From MGBC114844 sp910585855 (GTDB taxonomy: Bacteria > Bacillota > Clostridia > Lachnospirales > Lachnospiraceae): a DNA stretch of 42,992 nt. Position numbers and translations under genes: made by a program. The notes beneath the pieces are model-generated. The model was not told the DNA's origin. It saw only the letters and a program-made list of their open reading frames with translations, and searched no databases. The stretch spans positions 1-42,992 of the forward strand of contig CBFFYP010000033.1 of the NCBI GenBank assembly GCA_965646165.1. The letters are read 5' to 3'. Shown here in pieces: positions 8,475 to 17,171 of the stretch. Within the stretch, counting starts at the first letter, position 1, and each line of letters starts with the position of its first letter.

Positions 8475-8702
8475 TTATGCTGTTGCATATCTGTCCAAGA
8501 AATTTTCAAACCGCATATCTTCACCGCCATATTTTACGGTTAATTCCTGTTTTAAATCCAAACTTAATACTCCCAACAATGACTTTGCATCAATCACTAC
8601 TCTATTGTAAGATACATCAATGTCAAAGTCACACTTTGCTGCTTCTGTTACAAAACGTTTGGCATCTGCTACCTCTGGCAACTTGATTTTTCTTTCTTTC
8701 AT
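8475..8702 (-). CDS. HPr-fold protein without the phosphorylated histidine
   Basis: The 75-residue protein aligns with the phosphotransferase carrier HPr over FDIDVSYNRVVIDAKSLLGVLSLDL, the strand and helix around Ser46 of HPr (here in AKSLLG). The segment that should contain HARP with His15 reads PEVADAK, so it cannot carry phosphate in the usual way. HPr-like proteins without this His are common in Clostridia and are thought to be regulatory; the role is unknown. It is a single-gene unit with its own promoter and terminator. Confidence 0.75.
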   Translation of the reverse strand: MKERKIKLPEVADAKRFVTEAAKCDFDIDVSYNRVVIDAKSLLGVLSLDLKQELTVKYGGEDMRFENFLDRYATA

Positions 8703-8757
8703 TTTACTTCATCCTTTCCTAAAGTTCGAAAACATCTGTTTTCTTCCTTTTTCTGAC

Positions 8758-8787
8758 ATTATAAGATATCTTTCCTTTTTTTGACAT
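8758..8787 (-). promoter_or_regulatory. Likely promoter of the HPr-like gene
   Basis: On the minus strand, ATGTCA (8787-8782) and a perfect TATAAT (8763-8758) are 18 bp apart, 55 bp before the start codon. Confidence 0.55.
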
Positions 8788-9079
8788 CTTCACTACAAAA
8801 TCAGTTATAACACAACTTTGCTTATCCGTCAATCGTTCCTGCCTCTTTCAAAAACCATTTTTATCCAACCTCTCCTTAAAAAAAACTATAATTTATACAA
8901 AAACTTCAATTTTTTTCCTTTTAAAATCCCCAATTCCTGCTATTCATTTTCTTTCTTTACAGTAAAAATCTCTATATTTTTTTTAAAAATCATACTATTT
9001 TCTATAAAATTTCACAATATTTTATAAAAAATATAAAAAATACATTCATCCACTAAAAAAACGCTATCCTCTTCCATAC
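8788..9079. other. Very AT-rich intergenic stretch
   Basis: Nothing recognisable is seen except long A and T runs. The only frame, 8818-9027 on the plus strand, has no ribosome binding site and is low-complexity. Confidence 0.4.
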
Positions 9080-10102
9080 TTACTTAAAATGTTGCTTCAT
9101 AAATTCCGAACTTACTTTCAGGCTTTTTATCGGATTTTTCTCTACCCAATTTTTATGCGTTTCCAAAATAACTGCTTCCACTCCATTTTTCTTTGCTATC
9201 GCAGCTAATCCGTCTAAATCCATATTTCCGTTTCCCAATTCCGTTGCATTTTGACTTAATATCGGCGTCATATATGGTCCAGCTTTTGTACATCCACGAT
9301 CATTGATATGCCATAACTTCATTCTATTTCCAAGTTTTTCCATGACTTTCTCTACATTAGCACCTCCATCTGCAAACCAATAACTGTCAAATTCAAAATT
9401 TACATAAGCTGCATCTGTTTCTTCAATCAAAATATCATAAGCTGTTTTTTCTTCACTCACCTTTTGCAGTTCACAATTATGATTATGATACAATAAACGT
9501 ACTCCATATTCACTTAATGCTTTTCCTGCTTCATTTAACCGTTCTGCCAGTCTTTCTACTTCCTCAAGGCTGCTGTAATCAAAACGATACATACCTGTAA
9601 TCACAACTGTATTTGTACCAAAACACAATGCTTCCTCTGCTACCTGTTTAGGATTTGCTTCTATACTATCTAAATATGTATGAAAACTAGAAACTTTTAA
9701 ACCACTTTCTTCTATCAATGCAGACCAATCTAACTTTCCTCCATTTCCTACCGGCATCCCTGAAAATTTTGTCAGCAGCTTTACGCTTAATCCCGCCGGA
9801 TGAATCATAAAATCATTTAATTCAACAGCATCATAACCAGCTTCCTTTATTGCTGTTAATGTCGCAAGCGCTTCCTTATAACTTCCACACTTTGTACCTA
9901 TCATAATTTGCTGTACCCCGATTAGAATTTCATCAGATCGATATTCTGTTACATTTGTCACAGTTGTATGTGTTTCTCTCGAATAGTGTAAAGTTTCTTT
10001 CTTTTCGGTAAATTTCCAAATCCCAAACAACAACACTAAAAAAATAACTACTATACATATCACTTGCTTTTTCTTACATCTAAATTTTAATTTTTTTGCC
10101 AT
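9080..10102 (-). CDS. Membrane-anchored sugar phosphate isomerase/epimerase-like protein
   Basis: The 340-residue protein begins with a basic stretch and one hydrophobic segment (about residues 13-31), so the enzyme domain is probably outside the cell or anchored to the membrane. The rest is a xylose isomerase-like TIM barrel. Candidate metal ligands are Glu in VELNDF, His in SSFHTYLD, LYHNHN, EFDSYW, His in LWHIND and Glu in VILETH. Relatives act as isomerases, epimerases or lyases on sugars and inositols; the substrate here cannot be assigned. It is divergent from a TetR gene 105 bp away, which may control it. Confidence 0.8.
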   Translation of the reverse strand: MAKKLKFRCKKKQVICIVVIFLVLLFGIWKFTEKKETLHYSRETHTTVTNVTEYRSDEILIGVQQIMIGTKCGSYKEALATLTAIKEAGYDAVELNDFMIHPAGLSVKLLTKFSGMPVGNGGKLDWSALIEESGLKVSSFHTYLDSIEANPKQVAEEALCFGTNTVVITGMYRFDYSSLEEVERLAERLNEAGKALSEYGVRLLYHNHNCELQKVSEEKTAYDILIEETDAAYVNFEFDSYWFADGGANVEKVMEKLGNRMKLWHINDRGCTKAGPYMTPILSQNATELGNGNMDLDGLAAIAKKNGVEAVILETHKNWVEKNPIKSLKVSSEFMKQHFK

Positions 10103-10154
10103 TTGACATTTCTTTCCTTTTCTTCTAAAATAATATCTATATTATATCATCACC

Positions 10155-10174
10155 TGTCGAATTAACAACCGACA
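10155..10174. promoter_or_regulatory. Candidate TetR operator
   Basis: TGTCG and CGACA form a perfect 5-bp inverted repeat with a 10-bp spacer, centred in the gap between the divergent TetR and isomerase-like genes. Position is the main support. Confidence 0.35.
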
Positions 10175-10207
10175 AATCTATAAAAAGTGTTGAAATAGGG
10201 AGAAACT

Positions 10208-10642
10208 ATGACACAAAAAAGAAAAACACAAACAAAAGACAAAATCTACACAGCATTATTAACATTATTAAAAAAATATGATATCCAGCATATTTCCATT
10301 TTAGAACTATGCCAGACAGCCAAAATCAACCGCACCACATTTTATAATCATTATGGAAGCCAATACGATGTACTAGAAGAAATGGCAGCCAGTTATATTA
10401 ATCACACAGCTCTGGCTGCAAAAAAAGCAATCGATTCTAATCCTAATTTTGATGCTGTTATCACTGCACTGCTGCCGGATACATTATCAGATGAACAAAA
10501 ACATTCCATATCTTTGCTTGTACAATATGGAACAGTTGGAATAATTGAAAACTGGATAAAAAACAACTGCTCACCCTCCTATAGTCAGGAAACAAAGCTA
10601 ATCCTATTCGCTGCTGGAAATGCATGTAACTTTACAAAATAA
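10208..10642 (+). CDS. TetR/AcrR-family regulator
   Basis: The 144-residue protein is short for the family. The N-terminal helix-turn-helix is clear at about residues 28-55: ISILELCQTAKINRTTFYNH. The C-terminal half is helical (VITALLPDTLSDEQKHSISL, TVGIIENWIKNN), like the TetR group that regulates dihydroxyacetone kinase genes, but it seems cut short. The start has AGGGAGAAAC just upstream. It probably regulates itself and the divergent gene. The downstream neighbour, ktrA, is convergent. Confidence 0.85.
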   Translation: MTQKRKTQTKDKIYTALLTLLKKYDIQHISILELCQTAKINRTTFYNHYGSQYDVLEEMAASYINHTALAAKKAIDSNPNFDAVITALLPDTLSDEQKHSISLLVQYGTVGIIENWIKNNCSPSYSQETKLILFAAGNACNFTK

Positions 10643-10656
10643 ACCCTCCAAAAAAC

Positions 10657-11334
10657 TTAAGAAAGCAAATCAATATATTTCATATCCATGACCAATAAAA
10701 GCGTAATCCCACTAGGCAAAGCCATATCTGGATCTAAATCCATCATCAGCCATCCTTCTTTCCGAATTGCTACTACATTTGCTTTATAATGCTTCCGCAG
10801 ATTTAATTCCTTTAAAGATTTTCCAACCCATTCCGGTTTAATCGGTGTTTCCAACAGCCGTATCCGATCTGAAAGCTCAATAAAATCCACAAAATTCCCA
10901 GAAGAAACATTTCGTGCAATCCGCACTCCTGCTTCCTCTTCCGGCACAATCACCCGATCTGCTCCCACCTTCATAAACACTTTCGACTGTACATTCCCCT
11001 GTGATTTTGCAATTACATAAGGAGCTTGTTCCTCCTTTGCCATTAAAATTGCCATTACACTTGCATCCATATTCCCGGTCATCGCTACTATTACTACATC
11101 CATATTTCCAAGCCCAAGCGATTTAATCGCCATCTCTTCACAGATATCCGCCTGTACAGCATGAGTAACATAACCTGACACTTCCCGCACCCGATCTTCA
11201 TCCATATCCACCGCTACTACTTCCACACCAGTCTTAGAAAGTTCTTCCGCCACACTTCGTCCAAACTTTCCAAGTCCAAGCACTGCCACTGTCTTTGTCT
11301 TCTTTTCATCCTTATTTCCCATTAATTTCAACAA
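10657..11334 (-). CDS. ktrA: Potassium uptake regulatory subunit KtrA (RCK protein)
   Basis: The 225-residue soluble protein has an N-terminal Rossmann fold with GLGKFG (20-25) and the acidic strand end VDMDED that binds a nucleotide. A C-terminal TrkA_C domain lies at about 145-225. It forms a ring that gates the KtrB pore, typically with ATP/ADP and, in Firmicutes, cyclic di-AMP. Start choice: a TTG at 11334 has AAGGAGG at 7 bp; the ATG four codons later is too far from it. It follows ktrB by 27 bp in one operon. Confidence 0.92.
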   Translation of the reverse strand: MLKLMGNKDEKKTKTVAVLGLGKFGRSVAEELSKTGVEVVAVDMDEDRVREVSGYVTHAVQADICEEMAIKSLGLGNMDVVIVAMTGNMDASVMAILMAKEEQAPYVIAKSQGNVQSKVFMKVGADRVIVPEEEAGVRIARNVSSGNFVDFIELSDRIRLLETPIKPEWVGKSLKELNLRKHYKANVVAIRKEGWLMMDLDPDMALPSGITLLLVMDMKYIDLLS

Positions 11335-11361
11335 AATCCCTCCTTTCAGATATTCATACTA

Positions 11362-12732
11362 TTATCCAACCGTAACCCGCTCCTCTGGAAGTATGCCCAG
11401 TATTTTATTTCCACGAAAACTAAATGCAATCGCCATTGAAATCGGACCAACCCGTCCTAAATACATATAACAGCAGATAATCACCTTTCCTGCCAGATTC
11501 AAAGAAGAAGTAAATCCCCTTGAAAGCCCTGCCGTTCCAATCGCACTTGTAATTTCAAAAGCCAAATCCGAAAAATTCCCGGGCTGTACAATCGAAAAAA
11601 GAACCGCCCCTGCTCCAAGCATAACAAAACTAATCATTGTCACTGACAAAGCCTTCCGAATCGTAATCAAAGGAATCGTTCTGCGAAAAGCCGTTACATA
11701 ACTGCTTCCCTTAGCAGTAGAAATTGCCGTAAGAATCAAAACAGCTATCGTAACCGTCTTAATTCCTCCTGCCGTTCCAACCGGAGAGCCCCCAATAAAC
11801 ATCAAAGCCATACAGACCAATACACTGGAACTGCGCAGTCCCTGCTGAGGAATACTGGCAAATCCCGCCGTCCTTGTTGTAATCGACTGAAAAAACGACG
11901 CCAAAATCTTTCCCTTTAAACTAAGATTCCCAATCGTTTCCGAATTGGTATATTCCAAAATAAAAAATAAAACTGCCCCTCCCAATACAAACACTGCCGT
12001 ACTGACCAGTGCCAGCTTCGAATGAAGCGTTAATTTCTGAAACATCCACTTTACAGGAATCTCCCGACTCCACACCCTGCGAAGCACCTGCCCCATATCT
12101 CTCCAAACAATAAACCCGATTCCTCCTGCTACAATTAAAAACATAGTCACCAAATTGATCCAAACATGATCCACATAAGGCATCAGACTATTTGGTCCAA
12201 TTATATCAATCCCGGCATTACAAAAAGCAGAAATAGAAGTAAACACAGCATACCAGATTCCTTTTGCCCCAAACTCCGGCACAAACTGAACCATATAAAG
12301 AACAGCCCCAATTCCCTCTACTAAAATCGTATACTTTAAAACTGTCCTTAAAAACCGAATAATGCCCTGCATTGTATCCATATTAAAAGCATCTTCCAAA
12401 AGCAGCCGATCCTTTAATGTAATTCGCCTTCCCGTAATCATCAGCACCGTCATAGTAAATGTTACAACACCCAATCCGCCAAGCTGAATCAAAATCAAAA
12501 TCACAGCCTGTCCAAATGTACTCCAGTAGGCATATGTATCCACCACAACCAATCCTGTTACACATACTGAAGTAGTAGCCGTAAACAAAGCATCTATAAA
12601 CGAAGTAAATTTCCCCTCCGCTGAAGAAATCGGCAGCATCAGAATCAATGCACCCACCAAAATAGCCAGCAAAAAACTAAGTACAATCGTCTGTGTTGTC
12701 GAAAATGTCCATTTCTTTTTTCTTTCCTCCAT
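11362..12732 (-). CDS. ktrB: Potassium channel-like transporter subunit KtrB
   Basis: The 456-residue membrane protein of the TrkH/KtrB family has four membrane-pore-membrane repeats. The pore loops are visible, each with its filter glycine: CVTGL (57-61), FCNAGID, TRTAGF and IGTAGL. It takes up potassium together with KtrA, encoded next. The start has GGAGG at 9 bp. The 73-bp upstream gap is too short for a ydaO-type cyclic di-AMP riboswitch. Confidence 0.93.
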   Translation of the reverse strand: MEERKKKWTFSTTQTIVLSFLLAILVGALILMLPISSAEGKFTSFIDALFTATTSVCVTGLVVVDTYAYWSTFGQAVILILIQLGGLGVVTFTMTVLMITGRRITLKDRLLLEDAFNMDTMQGIIRFLRTVLKYTILVEGIGAVLYMVQFVPEFGAKGIWYAVFTSISAFCNAGIDIIGPNSLMPYVDHVWINLVTMFLIVAGGIGFIVWRDMGQVLRRVWSREIPVKWMFQKLTLHSKLALVSTAVFVLGGAVLFFILEYTNSETIGNLSLKGKILASFFQSITTRTAGFASIPQQGLRSSSVLVCMALMFIGGSPVGTAGGIKTVTIAVLILTAISTAKGSSYVTAFRRTIPLITIRKALSVTMISFVMLGAGAVLFSIVQPGNFSDLAFEITSAIGTAGLSRGFTSSLNLAGKVIICCYMYLGRVGPISMAIAFSFRGNKILGILPEERVTVG

Positions 12733-12805
12733 GCGTAAATTCCTCCAACTTAAAATTCCATCTCTTCCCCCGCTCCAACTTTCTCCCTAACCCCGTCCAA
12801 ACCTC

Positions 12806-13930
12806 TTAATAAATCCCTCCCACTCCAAGATCCGTATCAATCGTATTCATATTGTACAAAATCAATACATTTTTTACCTTTGGATTCTCATTAATTAACT
12901 GACTCACCGGCAGCCGATAATACCTGGTATCCACCACATAAATTTTCTGATAATACTCCGTTAAAAAAGGCACAAAACAATTTGCATAACTATCCTTTAT
13001 AATTACCAATTCCTCCTGTGACTGTGCCTCGTTATTTTCAATCTCGACAAGCGGATGAATATTATTTAAAAACAAACTATATTTGTCCTTTTTCTCCAAA
13101 TAGTCCAAATTATACAAAGAATCCGTCACTTCCCCAGTATCCACATAAGTTACTTTCAATTTCTGATCCGGCAGTTCAAACAAAGTAATCTTATCTCCCT
13201 CTGCCAAAAAATCACTGACCTTCGAATAAATCGTTCCCTTAAACTCATCCGTCACCTCAGAAATTCGATACTCCTCCATCTCCCGAACCGTAAGTCCCAT
13301 CCTTTCACCAAAAACCCGATAAGCCAAATAAGCCCCATATCCCGTCCAATGATGATCCAACTGATAAAACAAAGGATACTCTGCAGCATACTCCTCCAAA
13401 ATCCCTCCCACATCAATCGTATGAGCCGTAAGCTGTCCCATCAAATATTTCCGATTCTCCTCCTGCCGCCCCCCATCCACAAAATCAGGCAGCTTATCCT
13501 GATACACTGTAATAGCTGTAGGTACTAACATCACATAACACTCCGCCGTTTCCAAAGAATCAGCAAAAGAATTAAACACCCGAACCACCTTTTCATTATT
13601 AACTGGTTCTTTATACTTTTCAATCCAATACCCATCTTTCGCCAAATAAACCTCATTTACTTCCTGCTTCCCCAAAAATTTTTCAAACTGCGTCTTAATA
13701 TTCAAAAAAGAATTACGCAGAGGAAAATGATCGCAAAGATAATCCTCTAACCCCTCAATAAAAGACCCATCTAATATAGCCTCCTTCGAAATCTTTGGAA
13801 ACTGCTCTAACTCCTTATTTTCCTGTTCCGAAAAAGTTTTCTTTGGAAGCAGCAAAAAAGTAATCACCCCAATCCATATAAACCCTGTCACAATACAACT
13901 CACTATTCGCTGATAAACCATTCGTTTCAT
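12806..13930 (-). CDS. DHHW-family (AlgX/AlgJ-like) surface polymer modification protein
   Basis: The protein of about 374 residues has one N-terminal membrane segment (VSCIVTGFIWIGVITFLLL) and an extracellular SGNH-like domain. The family mark LDHHWTGYGAY lies near residue 192, and KDSYANCFVPFL near the C-terminus. It is the last gene of a set with an MBOAT transferase (14030), a lipoprotein (15457) and an SGNH hydrolase (16146). By analogy with AlgI/AlgJ/AlgX, these add acyl groups to a secreted or wall polymer. An ATG at 13939 is only one base from AAGGAG, so the ATG at 13930 is preferred. Confidence 0.8.
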   Translation of the reverse strand: MKRMVYQRIVSCIVTGFIWIGVITFLLLPKKTFSEQENKELEQFPKISKEAILDGSFIEGLEDYLCDHFPLRNSFLNIKTQFEKFLGKQEVNEVYLAKDGYWIEKYKEPVNNEKVVRVFNSFADSLETAECYVMLVPTAITVYQDKLPDFVDGGRQEENRKYLMGQLTAHTIDVGGILEEYAAEYPLFYQLDHHWTGYGAYLAYRVFGERMGLTVREMEEYRISEVTDEFKGTIYSKVSDFLAEGDKITLFELPDQKLKVTYVDTGEVTDSLYNLDYLEKKDKYSLFLNNIHPLVEIENNEAQSQEELVIIKDSYANCFVPFLTEYYQKIYVVDTRYYRLPVSQLINENPKVKNVLILYNMNTIDTDLGVGGIY

Positions 13931-14029
13931 ATTCCACATACTCCTTATACCACCAAAACACCTTCTATCCTAGTCCAACTAAAACCAAAATTTCCTTTCT
14001 CTAAAAACCAACCTCCCGGAAAAACCAAG

Positions 14030-15448
14030 TTAGAATCGAAAATATAAAAAAGGATTATAAGTATCACTCACCAAAAACGCCACCACCAAAACAAAAAGTA
14101 CCACATACCCCAATACAAATCCCCCTTTTATCATTCCCCCAATCCAATTTTGCTTTAGCCGAACAATCCGTTTCATTACCCAAGGATAAACCGGCATTGC
14201 CAACACCATACAACTCAAAAACAACACCCCATAATTTCGAAAATGATACAAAAACTCCGTTCCCGCCAAATGATTTCCAGCCATTCCTATCATCTGTTTT
14301 GCATATTGCCCCAATTTTCCCAAATCTTCAAATACAAACACTGTAAATCCAACCACAACAATAAAAAAAGTATAAACATGCTGCAAAATCCTAGGCAGTT
14401 TCTTCAAAGCCTTCCCCCATATAAACTTTTCCAAAATCAGCAAAACTCCATAATAAACTCCCCATAAAATATAATTCCAAGAAGCTCCATGCCACATCCC
14501 GGTTAAAAACCATACAATCGCAATATTACAGATTTGCCTTCCGATTCCCTTCCGATTCCCTCCCAAAGGAATATATACATAATCCCGAAACCAAGTTGAA
14601 AGAGAAATATGCCACCGCCGCCAAAACTCTGTAACAGACTTTGCAAAAAGCGGATAGTCAAAATTTTCCAGATAATGGAATCCCATCATCTCTCCCATTC
14701 CAATCGCCATATCACTATAAGCACTAAAATCAAAATATAACTGTAAAGTAAATGCAATCGCACCAAACCATGCCGTTACTACTGAAATTTCTCCATAAGG
14801 CTGTCCCTGTATGGTATTCCAAAGTGCCCCCATTTGATTTGCAAGCAGTACCTTCTTTATCAGCCCCTGCAAAAAACGAAAGCTCCCCCGATAAAATCCT
14901 TTAAAACCAATATTTCGATAGTGCAATTCCTGATTTACTGTACTAAACCGCACAATCGGTCCGGCAATTAACTGCGGAAACATCGATACATAAGTCATAA
15001 AAGTAAAGAAATTTTTCTCCACCTTCACTTCTCTCCGATACAAATCAATACTATAACTCATTGTTTGAAATGTAAAAAAACTAATTCCTATCGGCAGCGG
15101 CAGGTTTAAAGCAGGAATCGACAAATTCGCTATCGAATTAATGGTTTCAATAAAAAAATCTGCATATTTAAAAAACCCAAGAATCGACAAATTTGCAAAA
15201 ATCGATGCACAAAGCAAACAGACACGCTTCCAAGGAACTCTATCATAGTAGTCCATCAGCCGCCCGATACTATAATCAATTACAGAGGACAACACCATTA
15301 AAAAAATATAAATCGGTTCTCCCCACGCATAAAACACTAAACTAAATATCAATAAAATATAATTTTTCACCCGAAACGGTACAAGATAATAAAGCAAAAA
15401 AAATAACGGGAGAAAAAAGAAGAGAAACGGAATACTTGAAAATACCAT
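14030..15448 (-). CDS. MBOAT-family O-acyltransferase (AlgI/DltB type)
   Basis: The 472-residue protein has about ten or more membrane segments. The membrane-bound O-acyltransferase marks are present: FWRRWHISLSTWFRDYVYIP (His280) and GMWHGASWNYILWG with catalytic His320. It probably passes acyl groups, most often acetyl, across the membrane to an extracellular partner. The start has AGGAGG, and the stop of the DUF4358-like lipoprotein overlaps this ribosome binding site, so the two are translationally close. No D-alanine ligase or carrier gene is nearby, which argues against a dlt role. Confidence 0.92.
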   Translation of the reverse strand: MVFSSIPFLFFFLPLFFLLYYLVPFRVKNYILLIFSLVFYAWGEPIYIFLMVLSSVIDYSIGRLMDYYDRVPWKRVCLLCASIFANLSILGFFKYADFFIETINSIANLSIPALNLPLPIGISFFTFQTMSYSIDLYRREVKVEKNFFTFMTYVSMFPQLIAGPIVRFSTVNQELHYRNIGFKGFYRGSFRFLQGLIKKVLLANQMGALWNTIQGQPYGEISVVTAWFGAIAFTLQLYFDFSAYSDMAIGMGEMMGFHYLENFDYPLFAKSVTEFWRRWHISLSTWFRDYVYIPLGGNRKGIGRQICNIAIVWFLTGMWHGASWNYILWGVYYGVLLILEKFIWGKALKKLPRILQHVYTFFIVVVGFTVFVFEDLGKLGQYAKQMIGMAGNHLAGTEFLYHFRNYGVLFLSCMVLAMPVYPWVMKRIVRLKQNWIGGMIKGGFVLGYVVLFVLVVAFLVSDTYNPFLYFRF

Positions 15449-15456
15449 AATCCCTC

Positions 15457-16104
15457 CTAATTAAAATATTCTGTAATCACAGCCTGAATTTCCTCTGCCT
15501 TTTCGGAAATCACCAGATACACATAGTTTCCAGATACTACTACTTCACTTTTTTCTACAATCTGAAACTGTTCCGGCAGATAATTTTCCAATTCCAGCTT
15601 TTTTTGTGCAATCATAGTATCCAACGCATCTTTTACTGTCTGCACAGAGGATTCCTCCTTTACTTTCATCAGTATAATCATATCTGCATAAATAACTTCC
15701 TGCGCACTGGCAAAAAAATAATCCTCTAAAAGCGACAGATCAATCCCATAATAATTTGCAATATAATTATCATTCAGCACAATCATTTCTGGCTGCTCTA
15801 CTGTTTTTTCAATTTCTTCATAAATTTCCTGCATTGTTTTTCCAGATTCATTCTGCACAGACTCAGAAGCCAAACTGCTCTCTGTTGCAATCGCTTTTGT
15901 TTCTGATTTTGATTCTGATATTGTTTCTGTTTCCTTTTCTACAGATGTTGTTGTTTCTATTACTGGTTCTGTCTGTTCTATTCCGGCATTTCCGCAAGCG
16001 GTACATAACCCTGCAAACAGTAAAAAAAATACCATCATTTTTCTCTTTTTATCATTTGTCTGTATCCTCTTTTGTATTCTCTGTACTATTTTAATTATCT
16101 TCAT
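15457..16104 (-). CDS. DUF4358-like lipoprotein
   Basis: The 215-residue protein has a basic N-terminus, a hydrophobic stretch and a Cys in FAGLCTACGNAG that could be a lipid attachment site, although this lipobox is imperfect. A Thr/Glu/Ser-rich linker (about 45-90) follows, then a compact domain that resembles DUF4358 (YGIDLSLLEDYFFASAQEV, ADMIILMKVK). Its function is not known. Its place between an SGNH hydrolase and an MBOAT acyltransferase suggests a part in surface polymer acylation. Confidence 0.65.
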   Translation of the reverse strand: MKIIKIVQRIQKRIQTNDKKRKMMVFFLLFAGLCTACGNAGIEQTEPVIETTTSVEKETETISESKSETKAIATESSLASESVQNESGKTMQEIYEEIEKTVEQPEMIVLNDNYIANYYGIDLSLLEDYFFASAQEVIYADMIILMKVKEESSVQTVKDALDTMIAQKKLELENYLPEQFQIVEKSEVVVSGNYVYLVISEKAEEIQAVITEYFN

Positions 16105-16145
16105 ACTTTTTTATTCCTCTACCTTCTTTGCCTCTGTCCCTACTC

Positions 16146-17171
16146 CTATTCTGCTTCCGTATTACTCTTAGTTTCTTCCTCCGTATGCATATCTGCTGCC
16201 GAGGTTTCACTTGGCACTTCGCTTTGTTCACTCGGATCTTGATGCTTACTGGCAAACTCCCTCAATACCTGAACCCAGATATCATAAGCTGCCGAAGTTT
16301 GATGTACATAATTATCACTGCAGTACTCCTCTTTTAAACACCCGTTTTCATCAATCAAATAATCTGCTATATCAATAAATTCTTCCTTACTTCCTGCACA
16401 ATAATTCTTCATCTTCTGATTTAAAAGACGAACATTTTCATTATTTAAATCTCCTACTTCACTTCCATCGTAAATATTGGTTGTACTGATAATATAAACC
16501 GAAATATCGGGATTTACTTCATAAATCGAAGCAAGTACTTTCTGATAATTTTCATAAGTACTTTCTACACTCAACATACCAATATCATTTAATCCCAATG
16601 CAATAAATGCCTTATCCACTCCCAGCATCTTCATTGCATCCCATATCAGCTGCTGTTCTCCCTGATAAACCGGATGAATCGTAGTACTGCTTACCGGATT
16701 TAATGCCATACGAAGCGAATAACTTCCAGATACCAAAAACTCTGGACTTCCCATAAACCCTTCTTCTTGTCTTAAAATATAATTTCGAAATCCCATCATT
16801 ACGGAATCCCCTATAAAAACAGAATTTTTAAAAAAAGCATCCTCCTTTACCCCATCATACACTGTTTCTGTTTCTTTCGGTGTAATTTTAGGAGTACCCG
16901 TTTCCAACTCTGGTGTTGTTTCAGTCGTTTCCTCTGGTGTTGTTTCCGTTACTTCTTCACTGCTCTCTAAATCCTGTATCCCTGTGGATTCCTCCTCAAG
17001 CTGCTCGGTTGTTTCTTCCAGATCTAAATTCTGTGTCAGCCATACCTCAGGCTGCTCTGTATTTTCTGCCAAACTAACATGCTGAGCACAGCCAGCACTT
17101 ACTGCTGCTACAGCCAACATTCCAACTGCTGTTATTATCCTTCTTCTATTCTTCTTTAAATATTTCATCAT
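16146..17171 (-). CDS. SGNH/GDSL hydrolase lipoprotein
   Basis: The 341-residue protein has an N-terminal hydrophobic segment ending SAGC (Cys28), then a Thr/Glu-rich linker to about residue 105. The SGNH domain shows block I IGDSVMMGF (Ser123), block III GLND (193-196), and Asp286 and His290 as the remaining triad. It is probably an outward-facing esterase or acyltransferase working with the MBOAT protein. Its start overlaps the end of dapF by 26 bp, so it shares that transcript. The C-terminal 30 residues are acidic and low in complexity. Confidence 0.85.
   Translation of the reverse strand: MMKYLKKNRRRIITAVGMLAVAAVSAGCAQHVSLAENTEQPEVWLTQNLDLEETTEQLEEESTGIQDLESSEEVTETTPEETTETTPELETGTPKITPKETETVYDGVKEDAFFKNSVFIGDSVMMGFRNYILRQEEGFMGSPEFLVSGSYSLRMALNPVSSTTIHPVYQGEQQLIWDAMKMLGVDKAFIALGLNDIGMLSVESTYENYQKVLASIYEVNPDISVYIISTTNIYDGSEVGDLNNENVRLLNQKMKNYCAGSKEEFIDIADYLIDENGCLKEEYCSDNYVHQTSAAYDIWVQVLREFASKHQDPSEQSEVPSETSAADMHTEEETKSNTEAE

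Noticed and set aside
12733..12805. Cyclic di-AMP riboswitch upstream of ktrB
   Set aside because: The gap is only 73 bp and has no matching motifs.
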